DNA from: Deltaproteobacteria bacterium
GTDB taxonomy: Bacteria; Myxococcota_C; UBA6777
Assembly: GCA_002731275.1 (NCBI GenBank)
Contig: PCBK01000028.1
Coordinates: forward strand, 21,710 to 85,709
Length of the DNA stretch: 64,000 nucleotides
Direction: 5' to 3'
Each line of letters starts with the position of its first letter. Position 1 is the first letter of the stretch. Positions 27,783 to 35,573 of the stretch are shown here, one piece after another. Below the pieces are notes generated by a model. That model saw only the letters and a list, made by a program, of their open reading frames with translations, was not told the DNA's origin and ran no database searches. The position numbers were made by a program, and so were the translations under genes.

Positions 27783-28622
27783 TCAATCTGTCAGTTGAAC
27801 CCATACCTTGCCTTCTTCGATTTTTGTGGGATACCTGGGGAGTTGGATTTCTGGAGCGGTTAAGCACTCTCCAGAGGAGAGGAGGTATTGAAACCCGTGA
27901 TACGCGCAGGTCAAAATACCATTTTTGACAGAGCCCGTATCAAGGGGCATTCCCAGGTGTGTGCAGGCGTTGGGATAGGCTTTGATTTCACCTTTGACGA
28001 GGGTTAACAACACCGAGGCTTTTTCGCTCTCTGCGACGTGAATGCCTTCCTCTGGAATCTCACTGACATCACAGAGAGCTTCCCAGTGTTGTTCGAATGG
28101 GCTTTTGTCGGGACTGCTCGTCGCGCGTGCTGGGCCCTCTTTGACGATGGTGACGACTTCGATGCTCTCGACAGCTTCTTTGATGGCTTTTTCGATCCCC
28201 AATTTGACTGTGAGCGTGGACAGCGCGCAGCCATCACAGGTCCCGAGTAAGCGGATCTTGACTTCGGGAGGTTCGACGGAGACGAGCTCAACATCTCCGT
28301 TGTGGCTCGCGAGCTGAGGGCGGACCGTTTCGAGTGCGACTTCGACGCGCTCATGTAGAGATGGAGCGGGGGGGCGGAGCAGCTCGTGGTACATGAGGAC
28401 ATTGGCGACCCAAGGCTCCTGAATGGCTTCTGAGAGCGCATCAAGTCCGCCCGGTTGCTCTTTGACAATACGTAGCAAGTGACGAAATGCACCTGCCTGG
28501 ATCTGTTCAATGGTCGTCCGAATGGCCTGGAGAGTCTGCTGTTGGGAGGCCGGCCAGGAGGCGGTGATACTCTCTAGACGTTCGAGTTCTCCGACGAGTT
28601 GTTCGAAGTTTGTATCACTCAT
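27783..28622 (-). CDS. NifU-Rieske Fe-S electron-transfer protein (HucE-like)
   Basis: A 279-residue fusion. Residues ~90-165 are a NifU C-terminal domain with Cys129-x2-Cys132. Residues ~185-275 are a Rieske domain with Cys220-x-His222 and Cys239-x2-His242, the ligands of a 2Fe-2S cluster. The first ~85 residues are helical and unassigned. The same fusion is found beside uptake hydrogenases of Actinobacteria (HucE/HhyE), where it is thought to carry electrons from the hydrogenase to the respiratory chain. It overlaps the TPR gene by ATGA, so it is coupled. Confidence 0.92.
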   Translation of the reverse strand: MSDTNFEQLVGELERLESITASWPASQQQTLQAIRTTIEQIQAGAFRHLLRIVKEQPGGLDALSEAIQEPWVANVLMYHELLRPPAPSLHERVEVALETVRPQLASHNGDVELVSVEPPEVKIRLLGTCDGCALSTLTVKLGIEKAIKEAVESIEVVTIVKEGPARATSSPDKSPFEQHWEALCDVSEIPEEGIHVAESEKASVLLTLVKGEIKAYPNACTHLGMPLDTGSVKNGILTCAYHGFQYLLSSGECLTAPEIQLPRYPTKIEEGKVWVQLTD

Positions 28623-29608
28623 GGGCTCCCCTCTGCTGTCGAATGGGCTGTGAGTTCTTGCTCCAGCTCGCCGGCGAGAGAGCCGACGATGTGTGCTCGA
28701 TCGTGCACGTGGTGTTGTGTGAAGATGGTCTCCGCTTCACGGAGCATCTTTGCGGCCTCCGTGAGGTGTTGTGGGTTGCCGAGTTGTGGTTGCTCCATGT
28801 CATCAGGGAGGTTCATCAGAGCGTTGGCTTTGTTGGTGAGTGTGTTGGCGTACTCGATGGGGGTGTCGTGTGGTGTGCGGACTTTGAGCGCTTCGTTGTA
28901 CGCTTCGACGGCGCGATGAAGGTCTTCCCACGGGTGTTTAGAGCGCATGGCTTGCAATGCATTTCCCAGGTTGTTTTGTAGCATCGCGTATTCGGTGGGG
29001 TCTTCTTCGAGGTTGATGACCTTGAGCGCTTCTTGGAATGATTGGACGGCGAGAGCTTCGCGCATCACTTCTCGCTCGGGTGAGAGCCTCATCGAAAGAT
29101 ATGCCGTCGCGAGGTTGTTGTGAAGGATCGCAAATTCGCGCGGAAACAGCTTGCGAGTGAAGAAGCGCAGGGCGCGGTGATAGGTCTCTACGGCTTTTGT
29201 GATGGGTGCTTTTCCGGCGGAGGCGAGTGCTTGCAAGACGAGACCGTAGTTCATCTCGACCTCAGCGGTCTCTTCCTCGCTGCCTTGTTCTCTCATAATG
29301 GGGAGCGCTTCTTCGAAAGCCTCACATGCGAGCGTGAGCTCTTCCAACCCGCTCCCTGGCATTCTGCGGAGCGCTGTGCCACGTCCTGCGATAGCTCTTG
29401 CGCGGGCCAAAGGATGCTCTTCTGTCATCTCTTCGGCCTTTTGGTAGAGGAACAGAGCATCGAGCAGATCTTGCATCTCTTTGGGTTGTTTTTGAAGGTC
29501 AAGCGCGACCTCGACAAAAGCCTCAGCCTGTTCGAGTCTGGAGACCTCGCTGGTTTGGATTTTATCGACAGTGGCTTCGATGTGGGCGCTTGGTTGGATG
29601 GCGTTCAT
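28619..29608 (-). CDS. TPR protein of the hydrogenase operon
   Basis: A 329-residue soluble helical protein with tetratricopeptide-like repeats ('YAMLQNNLGNALQAM', 'FAILHNNLATAYLSM', 'AVEAYNEALKV', 'AVETYHRALRFF'). The start is the ATG at 29608, which overlaps the protease stop as ATGA; residues upstream of it would lie in the protease gene. It most likely serves as an assembly platform between maturation protein and hydrogenase subunits. Similar TPR genes are known in Huc-type operons. Confidence 0.85.
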   Translation of the reverse strand: MNAIQPSAHIEATVDKIQTSEVSRLEQAEAFVEVALDLQKQPKEMQDLLDALFLYQKAEEMTEEHPLARARAIAGRGTALRRMPGSGLEELTLACEAFEEALPIMREQGSEEETAEVEMNYGLVLQALASAGKAPITKAVETYHRALRFFTRKLFPREFAILHNNLATAYLSMRLSPEREVMREALAVQSFQEALKVINLEEDPTEYAMLQNNLGNALQAMRSKHPWEDLHRAVEAYNEALKVRTPHDTPIEYANTLTNKANALMNLPDDMEQPQLGNPQHLTEAAKMLREAETIFTQHHVHDRAHIVGSLAGELEQELTAHSTAEGSP

Positions 29609-30399
29609 TTTGTTGCACCTGGTTTTCGAATGGCTAATGTTCCGAGTTGGCTGTCCCATGAGGCCTGACATTCGTACTCATTCCACTCATCCCATTCGTG
29701 AAGACGTAGGAATTCACTCGCGTCAACAGCTCTGTCACCGTGGGCGTTTCTTTGCTTGAGGAGCAAGCCGCCAGCCATTTGTTCGACGGGCATGAGGCAA
29801 ATGCAGTCTTGTTCGTAAAACAGGACGACACATTGGCGCGTTCCAAAGTACAGCTCGACGAGTTCTTTGGTGAGATGGATGGAACCTCGTCGGATATGGA
29901 CAGTCACAGCGTCTTGGTTTGCGTGGCGTTTGACTGTGTAAGATGCGATCGCATCGAGAAGTTTGCTGTATACTGTGTCAGCGGCTTGTTGTACGGATGG
30001 TGTCAGTTCGAGGCCAAATCCGAGAGATTCGGCCTCGACCAGCCACACTTTGATATCTTTGGGAAATGCCTCGCCGTAGATTTTTTTTCCAGCGGCGAGG
30101 GCATGATCCCAGCGAAAATCGTGAAGAGAGTATGTGGGGGCATGGTCTTGACTGAGGACTTCACCAGGAACCTCGAAGATCGTGCCGGGTTCGGACTGTG
30201 TGGAGCAGGCGTCGATGATGTAGAGTGCGTCACTGCCGCGAGCTGCAAACATCACTTCGAGGCCTGCAGTCCCGCAGTCAAAGGCTTGCACCCCAGGAAT
30301 GGGGTGTCGTCGAAGTCGCTCAATCAGTTTCTGAACGACGACTACGCCGACACCATCATCATTGCGATTGCTGTTTCCACATCCAATCACCGTCAACAT
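29605..30399 (-). CDS. Hydrogenase maturation endopeptidase with extra C-terminal domain
   Basis: Residues 1-155 are a HyaD/HybD-type nickel-dependent protease that trims the C-terminal tail of the large subunit. It has GCGNSNRNDDG, with Asp14/Asp15 in the place of HybD Glu16, plus Asp63 and His93, matching the three nickel ligands. Residues ~165-264 form a second, beta-rich and acidic domain ('VTVHIRRGSIHL', 'WDEWNEYECQASW') that ordinary HybD proteins (about 160 residues) lack and that I do not recognise. It follows the large subunit by 35 bases. Confidence 0.9.
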   Translation of the reverse strand: MLTVIGCGNSNRNDDGVGVVVVQKLIERLRRHPIPGVQAFDCGTAGLEVMFAARGSDALYIIDACSTQSEPGTIFEVPGEVLSQDHAPTYSLHDFRWDHALAAGKKIYGEAFPKDIKVWLVEAESLGFGLELTPSVQQAADTVYSKLLDAIASYTVKRHANQDAVTVHIRRGSIHLTKELVELYFGTRQCVVLFYEQDCICLMPVEQMAGGLLLKQRNAHGDRAVDASEFLRLHEWDEWNEYECQASWDSQLGTLAIRKPGATK

Positions 30400-30434
30400 A
30401 GAAATGGGTTTCCTTGGTGAGTTGAGTGACGCAC

Positions 30435-32042
30435 TTACGTTGTACGGAAGCGAGCCAACTCTTCGCCTGTTTTGGCGTCGTGTGCGTGTACAGTACAGAC
30501 GAGGCAGGAGTCAAATGAGCGAGCGACGTGTCCGACTTCGACGGGATCGTTTTTGTCGGCGATAGGTGTACCGATGAGTGCTTCTTCGATGGGGCCTCTG
30601 GTCTCGCCACTATCACGGGGACCAACGTTCCATGTTGTTGGAGCGATGATTTGGTAGTTGGCAATTTTTCCGTCTTTGATGTCGATCCAGTGTGCGAGTG
30701 CACCGCGAGCAGCTTCTGTTGCACCCCATCCGCGGCCATCTTGTGGCTTGGGTTTGATGTAGAAGGGCTCGTCGAGTTTGATCTCGCGTAGACAACGCTC
30801 GGCTTCGCGATAGAGCTTGACGAGCTCGTGTACACGGGCGAGCTGACGCAAGTGGAGGCTTGCACCACCGACTGCTTTGAAGACGTTCAGGATGAATGGA
30901 TCGTGGTGTTGCCAGCCTTGGCCATGCTTGCCACCGGCGACCAGTTGACGTGAAAGGGGACCGGCTTCACAGCGTCCCAGCTCGACGTCACTGACAGCAG
31001 TACACCAAGTGTAGTTTCCGTCGAAGTTGGTCTCGTTGTTGGAGATCGCGCTGACTGTACGGTCAAATGGGTGGAAGTCTCCATTGCCTTCGCTGTACCA
31101 CGCGTGGCTGGTGTTTTCACGTACACGCGCTTGTTCCATCGTGATGTGACTGTCATTGTGGCTGTTGTAGATACCACTTTTCATGATCACAGCGTCATTG
31201 CGGTTGTCGATGGTGGGGTGTTGATATCGATCTTCGTGAGGGAGGTATCCCCAAGTGATGTAACGGCCACATCCGGCACCGTACTTGTCCAGACCGTAGT
31301 CGAGACCGGCCTTCCAGTAGAAGGCGAGGTCGGAGTTGGCGTGTTCGGGTTTTTCGTCCATCCAGGCCATGAAGTCGTCGTATGTTTGGATCTCTTCGTA
31401 GCGTTCGAGGGAGCAACCCAGCCAGCAAGGCTCTAACCAGTTGCGGCGGAAGTATTCGAGGATAGACCACGCGCGGGTGATGTCTGTGAGGGTGGGAGCG
31501 CACATGACGCCACCGGGGACCATGTAGGAGGAGTGAGGCCACTGTCCACCAAGCAAGGCGTAGATTTCGACAGGCTTCCCTGAAATGGTGACACCCAACT
31601 CGTAAGAAGTCCCAGTGAAAGGGGCAAATCGTTTGCAGGCTTCTTCGTAATACTTGGAGCCTTTGTACTTGGGGTTGACCATATCAATGGCATACAGCCC
31701 GTAAAAGTATCGGGGGATACTTTGAATGGATTCTGTCAATTGGCCGAGGTTTCGGGCGAGGATTGCGTTGCGTGGGACGTGTGTTTGGTAGGCTGTGTCG
31801 AGCGCCCAAGATGCACATGAGAGGTGGGATGCTCCACAGATCCCACAAGCGCGGGGAGTGACAACCAAACCTGATTGGGGGTCTTTGCCACGTAGGATCA
31901 CTTCAAATCCACGAAACATCTCTGCCTGGGTCCAAGCGTTGACGACGTGACCGTCTTCGATGTCTACACGAATGTCGAGATCCCCTTCGACGCGACCTAC
32001 TGGGGAAATATCTAATGTTTCAACTTGTACGTTGTTGGCCAT
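30435..32042 (-). CDS. [NiFe]-hydrogenase large subunit, Huc-type group 2
   Basis: The catalytic subunit, 535 residues. It holds the nickel-iron site through the L1 motif Cys66-Gly-Ile-Cys69 (with His73) and the L2 motif Cys513-x2-Cys516-x2-His519. A 16-residue tail (AHDAKTGEELARFRTT) follows His519 and should be removed by the protease encoded next. The usual Asp-Pro-Cys before L2 is Asp-Ser-Cys here. AAGGAG eight bases upstream confirms the start. The enzyme oxidises H2; with the small-subunit features and accessory genes it fits the high-affinity Huc type, but kinetics cannot be read from sequence. Confidence 0.96.
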   Translation of the reverse strand: MANNVQVETLDISPVGRVEGDLDIRVDIEDGHVVNAWTQAEMFRGFEVILRGKDPQSGLVVTPRACGICGASHLSCASWALDTAYQTHVPRNAILARNLGQLTESIQSIPRYFYGLYAIDMVNPKYKGSKYYEEACKRFAPFTGTSYELGVTISGKPVEIYALLGGQWPHSSYMVPGGVMCAPTLTDITRAWSILEYFRRNWLEPCWLGCSLERYEEIQTYDDFMAWMDEKPEHANSDLAFYWKAGLDYGLDKYGAGCGRYITWGYLPHEDRYQHPTIDNRNDAVIMKSGIYNSHNDSHITMEQARVRENTSHAWYSEGNGDFHPFDRTVSAISNNETNFDGNYTWCTAVSDVELGRCEAGPLSRQLVAGGKHGQGWQHHDPFILNVFKAVGGASLHLRQLARVHELVKLYREAERCLREIKLDEPFYIKPKPQDGRGWGATEAARGALAHWIDIKDGKIANYQIIAPTTWNVGPRDSGETRGPIEEALIGTPIADKNDPVEVGHVARSFDSCLVCTVHAHDAKTGEELARFRTT

Positions 32043-32194
32043 TGCTGAGGCTCCTTCTCAATGTAGGGACATCCAAAGTCGCAGATGGTGTCATGGTGGT
32101 CTTTTGACATGCCATCACTGCAATGTTCACAAAGCCGCGGTCGTGTACTCGACGGAGCTTGGCTGGCAAAGAAGTCGTTGGATGTTGAATACAA
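32012..32194 (-). CDS. Possible Cys-rich micropeptide between hydrogenase subunits
   Basis: A 60-codon frame filling most of the 189-base gap between the small- and large-subunit genes and running 31 bases into the large-subunit gene. It contains C-x2-C (CEHC) and C-x3-C (CDFGC) with two His between, a plausible metal site. Against it, the only start ahead of the first Cys pair is a TTG without a clear ribosome-binding site. It could also be an untranslated spacer. Confidence 0.25.
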   Translation of the reverse strand: MYSTSNDFFASQAPSSTRPRLCEHCSDGMSKDHHDTICDFGCPYIEKEPQQWPTTYKLKH

Positions 32195-32231
32195 TTTTAC
32201 AGATCGATATGATTTGATGATTGGAGTCGTC

Positions 32232-33194
32232 TTATACGACGAACATATCCTCTTTGGACCACTTGGGCGCAGCGCTCTTTCCGGCTGCGACCACTGTCAG
32301 GTAACTGCGTTTGTTCATCCCGACTGGGACTTCGTTGGGAAGACCAAGTGTTGTGGGCGTCGCAAAGACTGTTCCTGGTTTCAGATCGTGGTGTGGGAAC
32401 TCCGGCTCTGTACAACCGATACAAGGCATACCAGCGCGTGTTTTCGAGGATTGTCTGTTCCACAGGATGCGGTTGCATGGGGAGCGTGTGAAGGGCCCAC
32501 GGCATCCAAGGTCGTAGAACAAACATCCGTTGCGCTGACCAAATTGTGTCGTGGAGACTTTGTAGGCGAAGTGCATGTTGCGGGTGCAACCTGTTTGTGT
32601 GAAGCTCGTGAAGAATGTCTTCGGTCGGTTCAACTCATCGAGGGTTAGATCGCCTGCACGACCTGTCGCGACTGCGACGAGAATCTGACTGATCCAGTCC
32701 GGGTGGGCTGGACAACCTGGGATGTTGATGACAGGCAGGCCTGACTTACTGACGAAGTTGGAGCCCAAAAATCCGCCAGCAGCGCGTTTGTGAAACTGCA
32801 TCCCTGTCGAGTCTGATGGGTTAGGGGGGACGGCTGGAATCCCACCCCAAGTCGCGCAATCACCAACTGCGACGACAAACTGTGCAGCGTTAGACAGCTC
32901 GGTGACCCAGTCTTTCATAGGACGACCGGCGAAACGGTTCCAGTTCCCTGTCCCATTGGGGGCCTGGATGACACTCCCTTCAAATACGAAGATGTCCAAA
33001 GAGATTTTGCCACTCAAGCAATCTTCCAAAATGTTTTTGACACCGACACCCAACTCCATACCGAGACTGGGATGCCAAAGTATGTTGATGCCAAAATCTG
33101 TGACCAAGTCACATGCACTTGGTTCTTCTGCATTGAGAAAGGACATCGTGTTACCAGAACAGGCACCACCTTGTAGCCAGAGAACGTTAGCCAT
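32232..33194 (-). CDS. [NiFe]-hydrogenase small subunit with three all-Cys three-ligand clusters
   Basis: The electron-relay subunit, 320 residues, with no Tat signal, so the enzyme stays on the cytoplasmic side. Cluster ligands can be followed in order. Proximal: Cys12, Cys113 and Cys161, with Asn15 (motif CSGN) where other hydrogenases have a fourth Cys. Distal: Cys203, Cys224 and Cys231, with Gln200 in place of the usual His. Medial: Cys240, Cys258 and Cys261. Three ligands per cluster predicts three [3Fe-4S] clusters, as reported for mycobacterial Huc. It is the first gene of the operon, with AAGGAGG before the ATG and a near-consensus promoter upstream. Confidence 0.95.
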   Translation of the reverse strand: MANVLWLQGGACSGNTMSFLNAEEPSACDLVTDFGINILWHPSLGMELGVGVKNILEDCLSGKISLDIFVFEGSVIQAPNGTGNWNRFAGRPMKDWVTELSNAAQFVVAVGDCATWGGIPAVPPNPSDSTGMQFHKRAAGGFLGSNFVSKSGLPVINIPGCPAHPDWISQILVAVATGRAGDLTLDELNRPKTFFTSFTQTGCTRNMHFAYKVSTTQFGQRNGCLFYDLGCRGPFTRSPCNRILWNRQSSKTRAGMPCIGCTEPEFPHHDLKPGTVFATPTTLGLPNEVPVGMNKRSYLTVVAAGKSAAPKWSKEDMFVV

Positions 33195-33239
33195 CCGAGC
33201 CTCCTTGGGTGAGAGATGTTTACAGTGGTCTTGTTGTGC

Positions 33240-33268
33240 AGTCTAGAAAAAACAACGTTTCCTGTCAA
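33240..33268 (-). promoter_or_regulatory. Sigma-70-type promoter of the hydrogenase operon
   Basis: On the minus strand TTGACA (33263-33268) is followed after exactly 17 bases by TAGACT (33240-33245), 46 bases upstream of the small-subunit ATG. This is the strongest promoter match in the window. No sigma-54 (-24/-12) element is evident. Confidence 0.75.
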
Positions 33269-33395
33269 GCAAAAAAGATAGTTTCTACGATGTCGGAGTT
33301 TTCGAAGAAATCGCACTCAGCGACGAAATAGTCTACCAACTAGTCTCTTGATACTGTTGTACAAATGGTGGGGGGAGAGAGCAAAAGATCCATTC

Positions 33396-35573
33396 TCAAG
33401 GTGTGCTACGGACCCAAAGAAATCCAAGACTTCGCTTGTCAGAAAAAGCGCTAAGTAGCGTCGCGCCAAAAAGAGCATCGGGGCTCTCTGTGTAACCGCT
33501 TATATAAAGCCAGTCGTTTGCACCGAGAGCTACGTGTCGTGCGTATTCATTGAGCTTTCCGCCTGCCCGTTCTGCCCATTTTACGTTATATTGCGAATCC
33601 AGTCTCAGTAAAAAGACATCCTGTGTACCTTTGGATTGCAAGGTGAATGGAGCAAAGCTCGCCTTTTCTTCAAAGTGTCCTACAAGGTAGAGTCCTTTGT
33701 TTGGTGTACCTGCCATTGAGAGGAGTGTCAGGTTTTTTTTGTGGAGGAAGATCTTTGATCGACTGATGTCTCCATTTTGATCGATAGTGAGGAGTTTGAG
33801 TTCATCACATGCGGTATTTGGTTGACATCCTGGCTTTGTGAAGTTCCCTCCAAGTAACACATGCCCTGCTGTCCACGGGAGAAGAGAGACGATGCGGGTG
33901 TTGTTTTGGGTCTCGATGGGTTTGATCCAGAGGACCTTCTTTTGTTTACGTGAGTATAAGAGCAGAAAAGGGTTGATGTTATAACGGGCGGGCATATATG
34001 TGCCTTCAAAGGTGAAGGCTGTTGTATAGCTCCCAGCGAGCCAGATCCGATCGTCGCCTTCAACGACGATCTGTTTGGTGTGGAGGGATGCTTTGGTGAA
34101 TTTGATCACATAGGTCTCTTTGTGAGCGCCTGTTGGATCGAGCTTGAGGAGGATGATCGCGCTGTTCCCTTTGTCTGGCCAGGATACGTTTAGATCCTTT
34201 TTGTCCCATGAGAGCGAGTTGATCTCAGTAAGTCTTGAGTTGATCCACCACGCATCTTTGTACCATTGCACAGGACCTGTGATGGCATCTCTTCCTCCAT
34301 TGAGCCAGATCGTCTTCTTCGTCTTGTATGAGCTATCAATGAAGGTGAAGCGTGATTGTTTTTCGCCGTTTTGGGCTCTTTCCTGTGTCGCACCGAGGAA
34401 TGAACCATCAGGACGTGTGGCGAAGTATCCAACAAGGTTGTAGGGAAGGGGGATGGTCTCGTCAGATGGGCGACAATTCTTCCATGCGTAGTAATGAACG
34501 GTGACCCTGTCAGGCACTCCTGTCACTTGTTTTCTTGTCTGTCTCTGTAGAATACATCGATCTCTGAGCGGGATGACCTTGCGCAGACTGTCTGCGTAGC
34601 CGCTCTCTGTACTGGATGTATACCCACATGATGGATGGCCTGGACAGCTCACGCAATGTTGTTGCCGACACAACATACCATCCATGCAGTCATCATTAGA
34701 GTGGCATGTGCGAATACAAGTGTTTGCTTCACAAACATGTCCTGTTGGGCAAGCGTTGTTACACTTCCCACAGTGTTGCGGCTCACGTGTCTTCCACTCT
34801 CCTTGACAGCAGATCGATTGTGCTTTGTCTTGGGCTGAACCTTCCCACGGGAGGCAGGAGATGGGCCACTGTGGAGTCTCAACAGAGAGCGGGCATCGCA
34901 GCGCTTGTTGTGTCTCTTGTTGCCAGTAGAGAGCTGAGATATTGAGCGATTGAACATCTTGCCAGCCCGCGTTTGTCTCGAACGTTGCGAACAGTGTTTT
35001 GGGCTGCTCTGTGGGTTGCATGTCGAGTGAGCGTAGTGACCAGCCTGTTGTCGAGGGGAGCTCCCACTGAAAGGAGTTTCGGACCCAGTGGGCTTGTGTC
35101 TCTTGGGGGAGACTGATCGTGACGATCCACTGGTTGGGGGAAGCTGGAACGCGTTTGTGTGTAAAGATGAGGGATTGTGCGAGGATGGAGCCGCGACAAG
35201 ATGTGGAAGCCACACAATCATTGTCGATGTTTCCGTCACAATCATCGTCTCTTTGGTTGCAGATCTCTAGACTTGGTTGTCGCTCTCCTACACATTGAAG
35301 TCGCCACTTTCCTGACTCATCGCAGGTTTGTTTTCCTGTGAGGCAGAGACCGACATCTTTGGTTTTGGAGGGGCCTGTGTAGCAGGGGCGTGTGCTAGAG
35401 GGGGTGCATTCTTTTCCGTCTGGAAGTTGGCAGATGAAATCCGTAGCGTGGCAAACAAAACCATCTGGGCAGTCACTGTCTTGGGTGCAAGGGATCGCGC
35501 CACAAGCAAAGATCTGTAAGAGGAGTGAAGAGCCACATACAAGAAACGCGAGGTGTCGAAGTCTTTCCTTCAT
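33396..35573 (-). CDS. Large MopE-like Cys-rich lipoprotein (paralogue 2)
   Basis: A 725-residue surface lipoprotein with signal peptide and lipobox-like IFAC. The N-terminal third is Cys-rich and holds the Myxococcota 'CNQRDDDCDGNIDNDC' metal-binding-type repeat and short modules such as 'CTQDSDCPDGFVC'. The C-terminal 400 residues are a series of beta strands with 'LAGSYTTAF', 'LLGGNFT' and 'LVGHFEEKA' phrases, probably a beta-propeller. The ATG at 35573 overlaps the stop of the preceding paralogue as ATGA. Function is unknown; the Asp-rich loops probably bind calcium. Confidence 0.8.
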   Translation of the reverse strand: MKERLRHLAFLVCGSSLLLQIFACGAIPCTQDSDCPDGFVCHATDFICQLPDGKECTPSSTRPCYTGPSKTKDVGLCLTGKQTCDESGKWRLQCVGERQPSLEICNQRDDDCDGNIDNDCVASTSCRGSILAQSLIFTHKRVPASPNQWIVTISLPQETQAHWVRNSFQWELPSTTGWSLRSLDMQPTEQPKTLFATFETNAGWQDVQSLNISALYWQQETQQALRCPLSVETPQWPISCLPWEGSAQDKAQSICCQGEWKTREPQHCGKCNNACPTGHVCEANTCIRTCHSNDDCMDGMLCRQQHCVSCPGHPSCGYTSSTESGYADSLRKVIPLRDRCILQRQTRKQVTGVPDRVTVHYYAWKNCRPSDETIPLPYNLVGYFATRPDGSFLGATQERAQNGEKQSRFTFIDSSYKTKKTIWLNGGRDAITGPVQWYKDAWWINSRLTEINSLSWDKKDLNVSWPDKGNSAIILLKLDPTGAHKETYVIKFTKASLHTKQIVVEGDDRIWLAGSYTTAFTFEGTYMPARYNINPFLLLYSRKQKKVLWIKPIETQNNTRIVSLLPWTAGHVLLGGNFTKPGCQPNTACDELKLLTIDQNGDISRSKIFLHKKNLTLLSMAGTPNKGLYLVGHFEEKASFAPFTLQSKGTQDVFLLRLDSQYNVKWAERAGGKLNEYARHVALGANDWLYISGYTESPDALFGATLLSAFSDKRSLGFLWVRSTP

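Noticed and set aside
18234..33194. Group 1h (Hhy) or group 1 membrane hydrogenase
   Set aside because: Group 1h small subunits carry a Cys-Asp-Gly-Asp motif and group 1 enzymes have a Tat signal. This one has CSGN and no Tat signal, and its overall sequence resembles group 2.
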